Below are positions 1 through 6,157 of a DNA stretch of 6,157 nt, piece after piece. The notes beneath the pieces were generated by a model. It was not told the DNA's origin and searched no databases. It saw nothing but the letters and a program-made list of their open reading frames with translations. The stretch is taken from positions 1-6,157 of the forward strand of contig CAMIVH010000053.1 in the NCBI GenBank assembly GCA_946401755.1, given 5' to 3'. The first letter of the stretch is position 1. Every line of letters begins with the position of its first letter. The DNA comes from an uncultured Caryophanales bacterium (lineage in GTDB: Bacteria; Bacillota_I; Bacilli_A; RFN20; CAG-826). The position numbers were made by a program, and so were the translations under genes.

Positions 1-1200
1 CAAGAAAATGTCTCTGGTATGAGAGTGGTTAAATCTTATGTTAGAGAAGGCTATGAAGATAATAAGTTCTCCACTGCCTCTAATAACTTAAGTAAGGAAT
101 TCATTAAAGCGGAAAAGATTGTTTCTTTAATGACACCTTTAATGAATACCTCAATCCATGTTGTTTACATTATTACAATGTTCCTTGCCGCAACATTGAT
201 CTTCAAATCCACAGAGCCATACTGGGGTGCTGATGCCGATGGTAATCCAACCATTCTATTCCGTTGGGGCCAATTATCTATTCCAGATATGTCCGCATTA
301 CTGACATATGGTATTCAAATCTTAATGTCTATCATGATGATTTCTATGATTGTCACCATGTTAGTCATGTCATTTGAATCAATTAGACGTATCAGTGAAG
401 TCTTAGAAGAAGAACCAACAATTAAGAATCCAGAAAATCCAGTGATGGAAGTTAATGATGGTTCTGTTATCTTTGACAATGTTTCCTTCAAATATAAGAA
501 AGAAGCGGAAAGATATGCAGTTAATAATTTAAATATCAATATTAAGTCTGGTCAATTTATAGGTATTATCGGTTCTACTGGTTCAGGTAAATCCACATTA
601 GTTAATTTAATTTCTAGATTATATGACACCACTGAAGGAAAAGTTTTAGTGGGCAATCATGATGTTAAAGAATATGACCTTAAAACATTAAGAGACTCTG
701 TCGCGGTAGTTCTTCAAAAGAACTTCTTATTTAGTGGTACAGTGGCCTCTAATATGCGTTGGGGTAATAAAGAGGCAACTGACGAAGAAATCGTTAAAGC
801 CTTAAGAGTAGCGCAAATGTCTGAAACCATTGAAGCCACACAAGAAAGGCTTAGTAAAGTCGTTGAACAAGGTGGCGCGAACTTCTCTGGTGGTCAAAAA
901 CAAAGATTATGTATCGCTAGAGCGTTACTTAAGAATCCTAAGATTTTAATCTTAGATGACTCCACCTCTGCAGTGGACACTAAGACTGATAAATTAATTA
1001 GAAAAGCCTTAAAGAATGATTTACCAGAGATGACAAAAATTGTCATCGCTCAAAGAATCAGCTCTATTGAAGAAGCTGATCAAATCATTGTTTTAGATAA
1101 CGGTGAAATAAATGGTATCGGTACTCATAAACAGTTACTTGAAAGTAACGAGATTTACCGTGAAGTCTATCAATCACAAACACAGAAAGGAGGAGAGTAA
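1..1200 (+). CDS. ABC exporter half-transporter, degenerate-site subunit (5' partial)
   Basis: This is the C-terminal 399 residues of a type IV (exporter-fold) ABC protein with fused membrane and ATPase domains. The frame is open from base 1, and the first codons (QENVSG then MRVVKSYVRE) are the conserved cytoplasmic loop of the membrane domain, so the start lies outside the window and the ATG at 19 is internal. Two membrane helices remain (visible residues about 43-68 and 98-124), joined by a rather long polar external loop. The ATPase domain covers about 154-390: Walker A GSTGSGKST (191-199), Q-loop Q239, signature FSGGQ (295-299) and Walker B ILILD (315-319). The residue after Walker B is D320, not the catalytic E, and the switch position reads IAQR (Q351), not IAHR. 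Known heterodimeric exporters of the TM287/288 and BmrCD type carry these changes in one subunit, so this is inferred to be the partner of the next gene. Substrate is unknown; drug, lipid or peptide export are all possible. Confidence 0.95.
   Translation, partial: QENVSGMRVVKSYVREGYEDNKFSTASNNLSKEFIKAEKIVSLMTPLMNTSIHVVYIITMFLAATLIFKSTEPYWGADADGNPTILFRWGQLSIPDMSALLTYGIQILMSIMMISMIVTMLVMSFESIRRISEVLEEEPTIKNPENPVMEVNDGSVIFDNVSFKYKKEAERYAVNNLNINIKSGQFIGIIGSTGSGKSTLVNLISRLYDTTEGKVLVGNHDVKEYDLKTLRDSVAVVLQKNFLFSGTVASNMRWGNKEATDEEIVKALRVAQMSETIEATQERLSKVVEQGGANFSGGQKQRLCIARALLKNPKILILDDSTSAVDTKTDKLIRKALKNDLPEMTKIVIAQRISSIEEADQIIVLDNGEINGIGTHKQLLESNEIYREVYQSQTQKGGE
1186..1193 (+). promoter_or_regulatory. 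Ribosome binding site fixing the start of the second ABC gene
   Basis: AAAGGAGG is a near-perfect match to the anti-Shine-Dalgarno sequence and lies 8 nt upstream of the ATG at 1202. It sits inside the last codons of the upstream ABC gene. It decides the start: the in-frame ATG at 1112 lies deep inside the upstream coding sequence, has no such site, and would add 30 residues unlike the family N-terminus. Confidence 0.93.
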
Positions 1201-1201
1201 T

Positions 1202-3196
1202 ATGCCAGCACCTCGTATTAGACAATACGCTAAGCCTAAAAAAGGCACAGTTAAGCGTTTAGTCAAATCACTTTGGGCAAACTTTAAGCCTGAAATTATT
1301 ATTTCTTTAATTACTCTTATTCTTTCAATCTTTGTTAACTTAAGTGGTTCAATCTTCGCTAGTATGATTACTGACTTATTAACAAAGGCTATTCCAATGA
1401 AATTGGATCCTTTGGCGGATGTTAATATCTTAACTGGTTCATTTGATATTTCTTTATTAGGCGGCATTCCTCTTAAGGGTGTTAACTTAATCACTTTAGT
1501 GATTGCTTTAGGTGCCATCTATTTAATCGGCGTTCTTTGTTCATGGACATGGACTAGAACAATGGCGATTGTCACACAAAAGTATTTGAATCTCTTCCGT
1601 AATAAGATGTTCTCTCATATGCAAAAGCTTCCTATCAAATATTTTGATACACATCAAAACGGTGCAATTATGTCGTTATACACTAACGATATTGATACCA
1701 TTAGACAATTAATCTCACAATCATTACCAAATATCTTTGCCACAGGCATTACTGTTGTTGGCTGTTTATTTGTGATGTTATCCTTCTCCATTTGGATGAC
1801 TTTAATTGTTATTGCGGGCACTATTGCTATGTTCTTCAACACCAAGATTGTCGGTGGACGTGCCTCACGTTTCTTTGTTGCACAACAAATGAGTATTGGA
1901 AAAGTTGAAGGTAATATCGAAGAAAGTATTACTGGCTTAAAAGTTATTAAAGTATTCACTCACGAAGAAGATAGCTTAAAAGATTTTGAAAAAGTTAATG
2001 AAGAATTATATAAGAATTCCACTGCGGCAAATATCGCTGGTAATATCATGATGCCAATCAACGGTAACATTGGTAACTTCATCTACGTTATTATCGCGAT
2101 TATTGGTTGTATCCTTTATCTCACTCCAGGCGCTCAAAACTTATCATTATCTGGTATGAAGGTTGTTGATACCACAACTTTCTATAGTAGCTTACTTGTT
2201 CCATTCTTAATGTTATCTAGAATGTTTACACAAAATATTTCTAACTTCTCTCAACAAGTCACATTCGTCGTTATGGGTACCGCTGGTGCAAGAAGATGCT
2301 TTGACTTATTAGATGAAGTCGTTGAAGCGGATGAAGGCTATGTCACTTTAGTGAATATCAAATATCATGAAGATGGTAGTTTTGAAGAAACTAGTGAAAG
2401 AACTAGAGACTATGCTTGGAAGCATCCACATAAAGCGGATGGCACAATTACATATACTGAACTTAAAGGTGATATCGTTATCGATGACATCGACTTCTCT
2501 TATGATGGTAAGAAGACTGTTCTTAAGAACGTTAGTGTTTACGCTCACCCAGGTCAACAAATCGCTTTAGTGGGCGCTACTGGCGCGGGTAAGACCACCA
2601 TTACTAACTTAATTAATAGATTCTATGACATCGCAGACGGCAAAATCCGTTACGATGGCATAAATATCAATAAGATTAAAAAAGACGACTTACGTCACTC
2701 TTTAGGCGTGATTTTACAAGATGTGAACTTGTTCACTGGTACAGTCATGGAAAATATTAGATATGGTCGATTAGACGCTACCGATGAAGAAGTTTATGAA
2801 GCTGCGAAAATCGCTAATGCGTATGACTTTATTATGAGATTACCACAAGGGTTCAACACTATGCTTTCAGGCGATGGCGCTAACTTATCTCAAGGTCAAA
2901 GACAATTAATCTCTATCGCAAGAGCGGCTATTGCGGACGCTCCTGTCATGATTCTTGATGAAGCGACATCTTCTATTGATACTCGTACTGAAAGACTAGT
3001 GCAAAAAGGTATGGATCAATTAATGAAAGGTCGAACAACATTTGTTATTGCCCATAGATTAAGTACTATTCAAAACGCTGACTACATTTTAGTGTTAGAT
3101 AAAGGTGAGATTATCGAAAGAGGTAATCACGAATCCTTAATTGCTGAAAAAGGCGCCTATTATCAACTATATACAGGCGCTGTTGAGTTGGAGTAA
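1202..3196 (+). CDS. ABC exporter half-transporter, catalytic-site subunit
   Basis: This is a complete 664-residue ABC exporter subunit with an N-terminal six-helix membrane domain (helices near 31-55, 95-116, 176-196, 197-213, 290-308, 325-345) and a C-terminal ATPase domain (about 423-655). The cytoplasmic coupling loop ESITGLKVIKVFTHEE lies at 240-256. ATPase motifs are Walker A GATGAGKTT (458-466), Q-loop Q506, signature LSQGQ (562-566), Walker B VMILD (582-586) with catalytic E587, and switch H618 in IAHR. The ATP site chemistry is therefore intact but the signature departs from LSGGQ, the mirror image of its upstream partner. In the heterodimer the active site would combine this Walker A/B with the partner's FSGGQ. 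A linker of about 50 residues (371-422) between the two domains makes it longer than a typical half-transporter of 570-600 residues. The start is set by the strong ribosome binding site 8 nt upstream, and the gene begins 1 nt after the previous stop, so the two are almost certainly co-transcribed. Substrate is not determinable. Confidence 0.97.
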   Translation: MPAPRIRQYAKPKKGTVKRLVKSLWANFKPEIIISLITLILSIFVNLSGSIFASMITDLLTKAIPMKLDPLADVNILTGSFDISLLGGIPLKGVNLITLVIALGAIYLIGVLCSWTWTRTMAIVTQKYLNLFRNKMFSHMQKLPIKYFDTHQNGAIMSLYTNDIDTIRQLISQSLPNIFATGITVVGCLFVMLSFSIWMTLIVIAGTIAMFFNTKIVGGRASRFFVAQQMSIGKVEGNIEESITGLKVIKVFTHEEDSLKDFEKVNEELYKNSTAANIAGNIMMPINGNIGNFIYVIIAIIGCILYLTPGAQNLSLSGMKVVDTTTFYSSLLVPFLMLSRMFTQNISNFSQQVTFVVMGTAGARRCFDLLDEVVEADEGYVTLVNIKYHEDGSFEETSERTRDYAWKHPHKADGTITYTELKGDIVIDDIDFSYDGKKTVLKNVSVYAHPGQQIALVGATGAGKTTITNLINRFYDIADGKIRYDGININKIKKDDLRHSLGVILQDVNLFTGTVMENIRYGRLDATDEEVYEAAKIANAYDFIMRLPQGFNTMLSGDGANLSQGQRQLISIARAAIADAPVMILDEATSSIDTRTERLVQKGMDQLMKGRTTFVIAHRLSTIQNADYILVLDKGEIIERGNHESLIAEKGAYYQLYTGAVELE

Positions 3197-3639
3197 TGAA
3201 GACCATTATCTTTGTTTGTCATGGTTCAATATGCCGTAGCCCCGCTGCGGCTTTTATTGCAAAGCAATACTTAAAAGAACAAGGTAGAGATAAAGAATTT
3301 AATATCCTTATAAGAGCGACTTCTTCTGAAGAAATCGGTAATGATGTCTATCCACCTATGAAAAGAGAATTATATAGAAGAGGCATACAAATGTATCCTC
3401 ATGCCGCTCAACGTATTAGACAAATAGATTATGAGAATGCTGATTATATCTTTTGTATGGATGATGAAAACTACTATTCATTACTTAGACAATTAGACAA
3501 TCATAAAGGCATTATTTTTCGTATTAATAAATACACTCCTAGTATCTATGAAATAGAAGATCCTTGGTATACCGGAAGATATGAAAAAGTCTGCGACGAA
3601 ATCACAGACTGTATTCACGATATTTTTAAGAATATTTAA
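3196..3639 (+). CDS. Low-molecular-weight protein tyrosine phosphatase
   Basis: This cytoplasmic phosphatase of 147 residues has the family's usual length. The N-terminal P-loop is CHGSICRS, the CX5R(S/T) signature, with nucleophile C8 and phosphate-binding R14. The general-acid loop is DPWY with D122 near the C-terminus, where most members have DPYY or DPWY. The internal stretch ATSSEEIG (41-48), followed by VYPP and a helix ending RRGI, matches the family layout, as does CMDDEN (87-92). Members hydrolyse phosphotyrosine, and in bacteria often regulate exopolysaccharide export kinases; some act on phosphoarginine. No kinase or polysaccharide gene is visible here, so the target is unknown. 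The ATG shares its A with the TAA stop of the ABC gene (TAATG). The only Shine-Dalgarno-like bases (GGAG, 3190-3193) lie just 2 nt before the start, so translation probably depends on coupling to the upstream gene. The stop overlaps that of the convergent gene on the other strand. Confidence 0.95.
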   Translation: MKTIIFVCHGSICRSPAAAFIAKQYLKEQGRDKEFNILIRATSSEEIGNDVYPPMKRELYRRGIQMYPHAAQRIRQIDYENADYIFCMDDENYYSLLRQLDNHKGIIFRINKYTPSIYEIEDPWYTGRYEKVCDEITDCIHDIFKNI

Positions 3640-5306
3640 CCACGACTAGCAACGATCTTAACTGAAGAGTTATCGGTCACGGCGTTACCATCAACTTGGA
3701 TAGAGAATTGAGTATTACTATTTTGTAAGAATTCTTTATAGGCTAAGCCAATTGGTGAACTTGTATCAACACCGTTAATCGCGGTTGTTAATAAGGCATC
3801 AAAGGAGATAGTCATTTTACCTTCTCTTTCAAACTTGAAGGAAGATTGATTAACGGATTCTGCGAGTGTTTCAAAGATAACGTTTTTAGTATCGTCACTA
3901 ATGTTTAAGCTTTCACTTTCTTTACCGAAATAGACCTTATCTACTTTGTAGACCAATTTACTACTATCAGTATTAGTGTTATCAACTTTCATCTTTAAAG
4001 TGACCCAGGTTTCTAAACCATTGATATTTAAACCAACAGAGATAATAGCGTCTTCACCATAGATATTCATATAAGCATTATCTAAAGCGATATAGTTAAC
4101 TTTATGATTACCTTCACTGACTTCTCTATTTAAGAAGTATTTCATACCGAAGCATGATTGTGATTTTAAGAAGAGATTGATTTCACTTTCCTTTAGGGAA
4201 GCGATATTAAAGCTAGTGGTTGATAAATCAGTAACATAACCATCATAGTTACTAACAGCATTCTTTAACATATCATCAATAGATGATTCTGCGACAAGGT
4301 TGAAACCTTGATATGCTTCTTTAGCGGTGATACCAATATCATTTAAATCAATGGCAGGAGCGTTACTACCGTTATAACCATTGAATAAGTAGTTAGAAAT
4401 AGAACTTAAATTAGCGTTTGTAATAAGTCCTTTATTGAATAAGACAGCGATAGCCTCTCTAATAACATCTAAGGATAACTTCTTTTGTTCACCATCAATA
4501 GTGAGTTTAGTTAAGGTATTTTCATATGGCATTGGATAATAGACGTTAGAGCCCACACTAGCGTCATAATCATTACCGGTTAATGGTTCTAAGTTAACAT
4601 CAACACTTAATGATTCACCACCATAGAAGTCGATGTTCACTAAGTTTAAATCTAAGAAGTTATTAATAAAGGCGAAATAGAATTCAGAGGTACCTGCGCC
4701 ACCGGTCACACCTTGATTAATCATTTCTCTTAAGTCTTCAGTGTAGATGTATAATCTAGAGTTTTGTAAATCAGTATGTAATTTAATATTCGCGGTTAAA
4801 GCATCTAATGTTTCATTGCTTAAGAATTGATTTAAGAAGAACATCACGACTGGTTTTAATTGGGTAAGTCTACCAACAGACATCTTATCAACATTTAAGA
4901 TAAAAGCTTCTTTGCCACCGATAGAACCCTTGGATAACTTAGTGGCTAATTTCGCTCTTGTTTCAAAGAAGAGGAACTTACCAGAAACATTTAATGTATA
5001 AGCATCTTCTTGGATATCAATGGCGAACTGTGTGAGATACTTTTGGATTTGAGTATTATTCTTAATGCCGGAATATAAGATATTGTTAATATCCGCTTCA
5101 CTGACTTTGAATGAAGCTTTCTTTTGATCCACAGTGTGATCAAGAGAATCCACCACTAAGGCTTGAGACCATTTATCCATTGCAAAGTTATCATCATATG
5201 TGACTTTCATCTTTCCTGTATCAAATAAGAAAATGAATACCAAGGCAATTGGTAAAACAACGAGAACGACTAAAGTAATGATTAAACCTCTAAAAAACTT
5301 TTTCAT
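3636..5306 (-). CDS. Membrane-anchored extracytoplasmic protein with two YpmS/DUF2140-like domains
   Basis: This is a 556-residue protein with a short basic N-terminus (MKKFFRG) and one long hydrophobic helix (about 7-28). No cysteine lipobox or clear signal-peptidase site is visible, so it is probably a single-pass anchor with the rest outside the membrane. The region around 63-240 resembles the YpmS/DUF2140 layout: an IN-L helix start (SEADINNIL), a strand pair DAYTLNVSGKF then FETRAKLATKL, and VDKMSVGRL before a helix. The C-terminal part (about 361-510) repeats this order with SEINLFL, NAYMNIYG, WVTLKMKV and VDKVYFGK, suggesting an internal duplication. The middle (about 245-355) is unassigned. 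The ATG at 5306 is chosen because GAGGAA lies 7 nt upstream; the TTG at 5321 would overlap that site. The family link is from remembered pattern, not a search. YpmS itself has no well-defined biochemical role, so function is unassigned. It is transcribed toward the ABC operon, away from the methyltransferase-like gene. Confidence 0.9.
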   Translation of the reverse strand: MKKFFRGLIITLVVLVVLPIALVFIFLFDTGKMKVTYDDNFAMDKWSQALVVDSLDHTVDQKKASFKVSEADINNILYSGIKNNTQIQKYLTQFAIDIQEDAYTLNVSGKFLFFETRAKLATKLSKGSIGGKEAFILNVDKMSVGRLTQLKPVVMFFLNQFLSNETLDALTANIKLHTDLQNSRLYIYTEDLREMINQGVTGGAGTSEFYFAFINNFLDLNLVNIDFYGGESLSVDVNLEPLTGNDYDASVGSNVYYPMPYENTLTKLTIDGEQKKLSLDVIREAIAVLFNKGLITNANLSSISNYLFNGYNGSNAPAIDLNDIGITAKEAYQGFNLVAESSIDDMLKNAVSNYDGYVTDLSTTSFNIASLKESEINLFLKSQSCFGMKYFLNREVSEGNHKVNYIALDNAYMNIYGEDAIISVGLNINGLETWVTLKMKVDNTNTDSSKLVYKVDKVYFGKESESLNISDDTKNVIFETLAESVNQSSFKFEREGKMTISFDALLTTAINGVDTSSPIGLAYKEFLQNSNTQFSIQVDGNAVTDNSSVKIVASRG

Positions 5307-5313
5307 AAATGGA

Positions 5314-5319
5314 TTCCTC
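5314..5319 (-). promoter_or_regulatory. Ribosome binding site of the leftward membrane-anchored gene
   Basis: Read on the minus strand this is GAGGAA, 7 nt before the ATG at 5306. It supports that ATG over the TTG codon at 5321-5319, which overlaps the site and has no ribosome binding site of its own. Confidence 0.8.
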
Positions 5320-5335
5320 AAGTATGGTATACATT

Positions 5336-5341
5336 ATTATA
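5336..5341 (-). promoter_or_regulatory. -10 element of the leftward promoter (TATAAT)
   Basis: On the minus strand this reads TATAAT, a perfect sigma-70/SigA -10 consensus. Initiation about 7 nt further would give a leader of roughly 20-25 nt containing the GAGGAA site. The -35 region is poor: a 17-nt spacer lands on GATGAA, inside the right arm of the palindrome at 5344-5370, and ATGATG at a 19-nt spacer is only a partial match. A weak -35 could mean dependence on an activator or simply a weak promoter. Confidence 0.6.
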
Positions 5342-5343
5342 AT

Positions 5344-5370
5344 CTAAAAGATGAACTTTTCATCATTTAG
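5344..5370. repeat. 27-nt near-perfect palindrome, candidate operator
   Basis: The inverted repeat is centred on position 5357. The inner arms GATGAA (5350-5355) and TTCATC (5359-5364) are perfect around a CTT centre. The outer arms CTAAA (5344-5348) and TTTAG (5366-5370) are also perfect, separated from the inner arms by one A/A mismatch (5349/5365). In total 11 of 12 positions pair. It lies directly upstream of the leftward TATAAT, covers where the leftward -35 should be, and reaches the -35 zone of the rightward gene. That is the usual place for a dimeric regulator's site in a divergent promoter. No regulator gene is visible in the window. It is not a terminator: no gene ends here and no U-tract follows in either direction. 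Confidence 0.6.
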
Positions 5371-5384
5371 TTAATAAAATGCGT

Positions 5385-5390
5385 TAGAAT
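5385..5390 (+). promoter_or_regulatory. Possible -10 element of the rightward promoter (TAGAAT)
   Basis: TAGAAT matches the TATAAT consensus at five of six positions and is 6 nt from the ATG at 5397. Transcription started at the usual distance would begin at or next to the A of the start codon. No good -35 is present at 16-18 nt spacing, so this assignment is tentative. A start further upstream, for example from the AT-rich stretch around 5371-5380, is an alternative. Confidence 0.35.
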
Positions 5391-5396
5391 TGAAAT

Positions 5397-6157
5397 ATGA
5401 AAATTGTTAATAATCCTAAATTAAAAACCAAAATAGATGAAGTAATCCGCATCAATCAAATTAACACCTGGATCGCGGGTTTATTTAACGAAGTAAATAG
5501 TTATACTGATTTCTTCTCTAAAGATAAGATTGATTACTTTGTTAAGAAAGGCCACAGCGAAGCGGAAGCGATGACTGCGATTATCTGTGGTGAATTTAAT
5601 TTTGAAAGAGATGAAGAATTAGATACCATCCTTACTGAATTCGTTTCCGAACGTATTAAATGCCTGGAGCCAAAAGAGTACTTAAACAATGAATACGCTA
5701 CTAGGATTAAAGCTACTGGTAGATATAAACAATATGCTTTAAGAATGATTGACTATGTTCCATATCAAACATTTGCGTACGACGAAATAAGTGTCACTAA
5801 GGACTATAAAGAATACAGTGCGATTGGTTATTTTAAAAAACCATTCTCATATCTCGCGTTATGTGAAGGTAATAACATCTGGATGTCTCTAAATCCAAAT
5901 GAAATAGAGACAATGAAACCATTTATTGATAAAGGACAAGGTAATGTACTTGTTCTTGGTTTAGGGATGGGCTATGTGCCATTTATGATGTCTTTAAATC
6001 CAGATGTTAAACACATCACTATCGTAGAAAAAGATCAAAACATCATTAACTTATTTAATAATCTCTTATTCCCACATTTTGTTAATAAAAATAAGATTAC
6101 TATCATCAAAGATGATGCGATTAAATATGTTAGTAAGAATAATAAGTATGATTATAT
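5397..6157 (+). CDS. SAM-dependent methyltransferase-like protein (3' partial)
   Basis: The frame is open from the ATG at 5397 to the window end, giving 253 residues and no stop. An in-frame TGA at 5391-5393 lies just before the ATG and the next in-frame ATG is codon 59, so 5397 is the natural start, although no Shine-Dalgarno sequence precedes it. The Rossmann methyltransferase core begins near residue 183: motif I VLVLGLGMGY (184-193), acidic ribose-binding position E211 in IVEKD (209-213), then IIKDDAIKYV (236-245), where D239/D240 would contact the adenine region, and KYDY at the cut end. The preceding strands (YLALCEG, IWMSLNP, about 152-167) resemble the beta-hairpin before the core in spermidine-synthase-like proteins. 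The first 140 or so residues are mostly helical, charged and unrecognised. The substrate is unknown; the catalytic half is outside the window, so polyamine synthase versus methyltransferase cannot be decided. It is divergently arranged with the membrane-anchored gene over 90 nt. Confidence 0.85.
   Translation, partial: MKIVNNPKLKTKIDEVIRINQINTWIAGLFNEVNSYTDFFSKDKIDYFVKKGHSEAEAMTAIICGEFNFERDEELDTILTEFVSERIKCLEPKEYLNNEYATRIKATGRYKQYALRMIDYVPYQTFAYDEISVTKDYKEYSAIGYFKKPFSYLALCEGNNIWMSLNPNEIETMKPFIDKGQGNVLVLGLGMGYVPFMMSLNPDVKHITIVEKDQNIINLFNNLLFPHFVNKNKITIIKDDAIKYVSKNNKYDY

Noticed and set aside
1112..1201. In-frame upstream ATG that would lengthen the second ABC protein by 30 residues
   Set aside because: It lies inside the upstream gene and has no ribosome binding site, while AAAGGAGG sits at ideal distance from the ATG at 1202.
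315..2560. Several open frames of 67-114 codons antisense or out of frame within the ABC genes
   Set aside because: They overlap strongly conserved ABC coding sequence and show no recognisable domain; they are by-products of AT-rich coding sequence.
3620..3635. Inverted repeat ATATT/AATAT at the end of the phosphatase gene as a terminator
   Set aside because: The stem is only five A/T pairs plus one wobble, with no stable GC core and no following T-tract.
3659..3672. Hairpin TAACT-gaag-AGTTA just past the phosphatase stop as a terminator
   Set aside because: It has a five-pair stem with one G-C pair, no U-tract follows, and it lies inside the coding end of the opposite gene.
5307..5321. TTG start codon at 5321 for the leftward gene, adding five residues
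   Set aside because: The codon overlaps the GAGGAA site that serves the ATG at 5306, and nothing resembling a ribosome binding site precedes it. MKKFF is also a typical membrane-anchor N-terminus.
1..6157. Mycoplasma-type genetic code (TGA as tryptophan), considered because of the AT-rich, Mollicutes-like composition
   Set aside because: The tryptophans checked in the ABC and methyltransferase-like genes use TGG, and all genes read through to TAA stops without in-frame TGA.

Overview
This is an AT-rich bacterial window whose style fits the low-GC Firmicutes, including the uncultured Mollicutes-like Bacilli and Erysipelotrichia-type lineages. The evidence is the heavy use of TTA, AAA, ATT and GAA codons, a strong AAGGAGG-type ribosome binding site, TATAAT-type promoter elements and the protein families present. 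All four complete stop codons are TAA. Every tryptophan I checked is TGG and no in-frame TGA is needed, so the standard bacterial code applies. The organism assignment is inference from composition and families only.

Layout. (1) Positions 1-3639 (+) look like a tight operon. It holds the 3' part of an ABC exporter half-transporter gene (5' end outside the window), a complete second half-transporter gene starting 1 nt after it, and a low-molecular-weight protein tyrosine phosphatase gene whose ATG shares a base with the preceding stop (TAATG). The two ABC proteins form a textbook asymmetric pair. The first has lost the catalytic glutamate and the switch histidine but keeps the canonical signature motif. 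The second keeps E and H but has a modified signature motif. Together they would make one active and one degenerate ATP site in a heterodimeric exporter. The substrate cannot be told from the sequence.

(2) Positions 3636-5306 (-) encode a membrane-anchored extracytoplasmic protein of about 556 residues. Its two ends look like diverged copies of one domain resembling the YpmS/DUF2140 family. Its stop codon overlaps the phosphatase stop codon on the opposite strand, so the convergent genes have no intergenic space and no visible terminator between them.

(3) Positions 5307-5396 form a 90-nt divergent promoter region. It has a consensus TATAAT for the leftward gene, a 27-nt near-perfect palindrome that could be an operator, and a TAGAAT box so close to the rightward ATG that the rightward transcript could be leaderless.

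(4) Positions 5397-6157 (+) hold the 5' part of a gene for a SAM-binding (Rossmann-type, spermidine-synthase-like) methyltransferase with a long N-terminal extension. It runs off the window end.

No mobile element, CRISPR array, tRNA or rRNA was seen, and there is no gene-free stretch above 300 nt. I do not see a clearly new multi-gene system. The most distinctive items are the tandem-domain surface protein, the palindrome in the divergent promoter, the apparently leaderless methyltransferase gene, and the phosphatase coupled to an ABC exporter pair.
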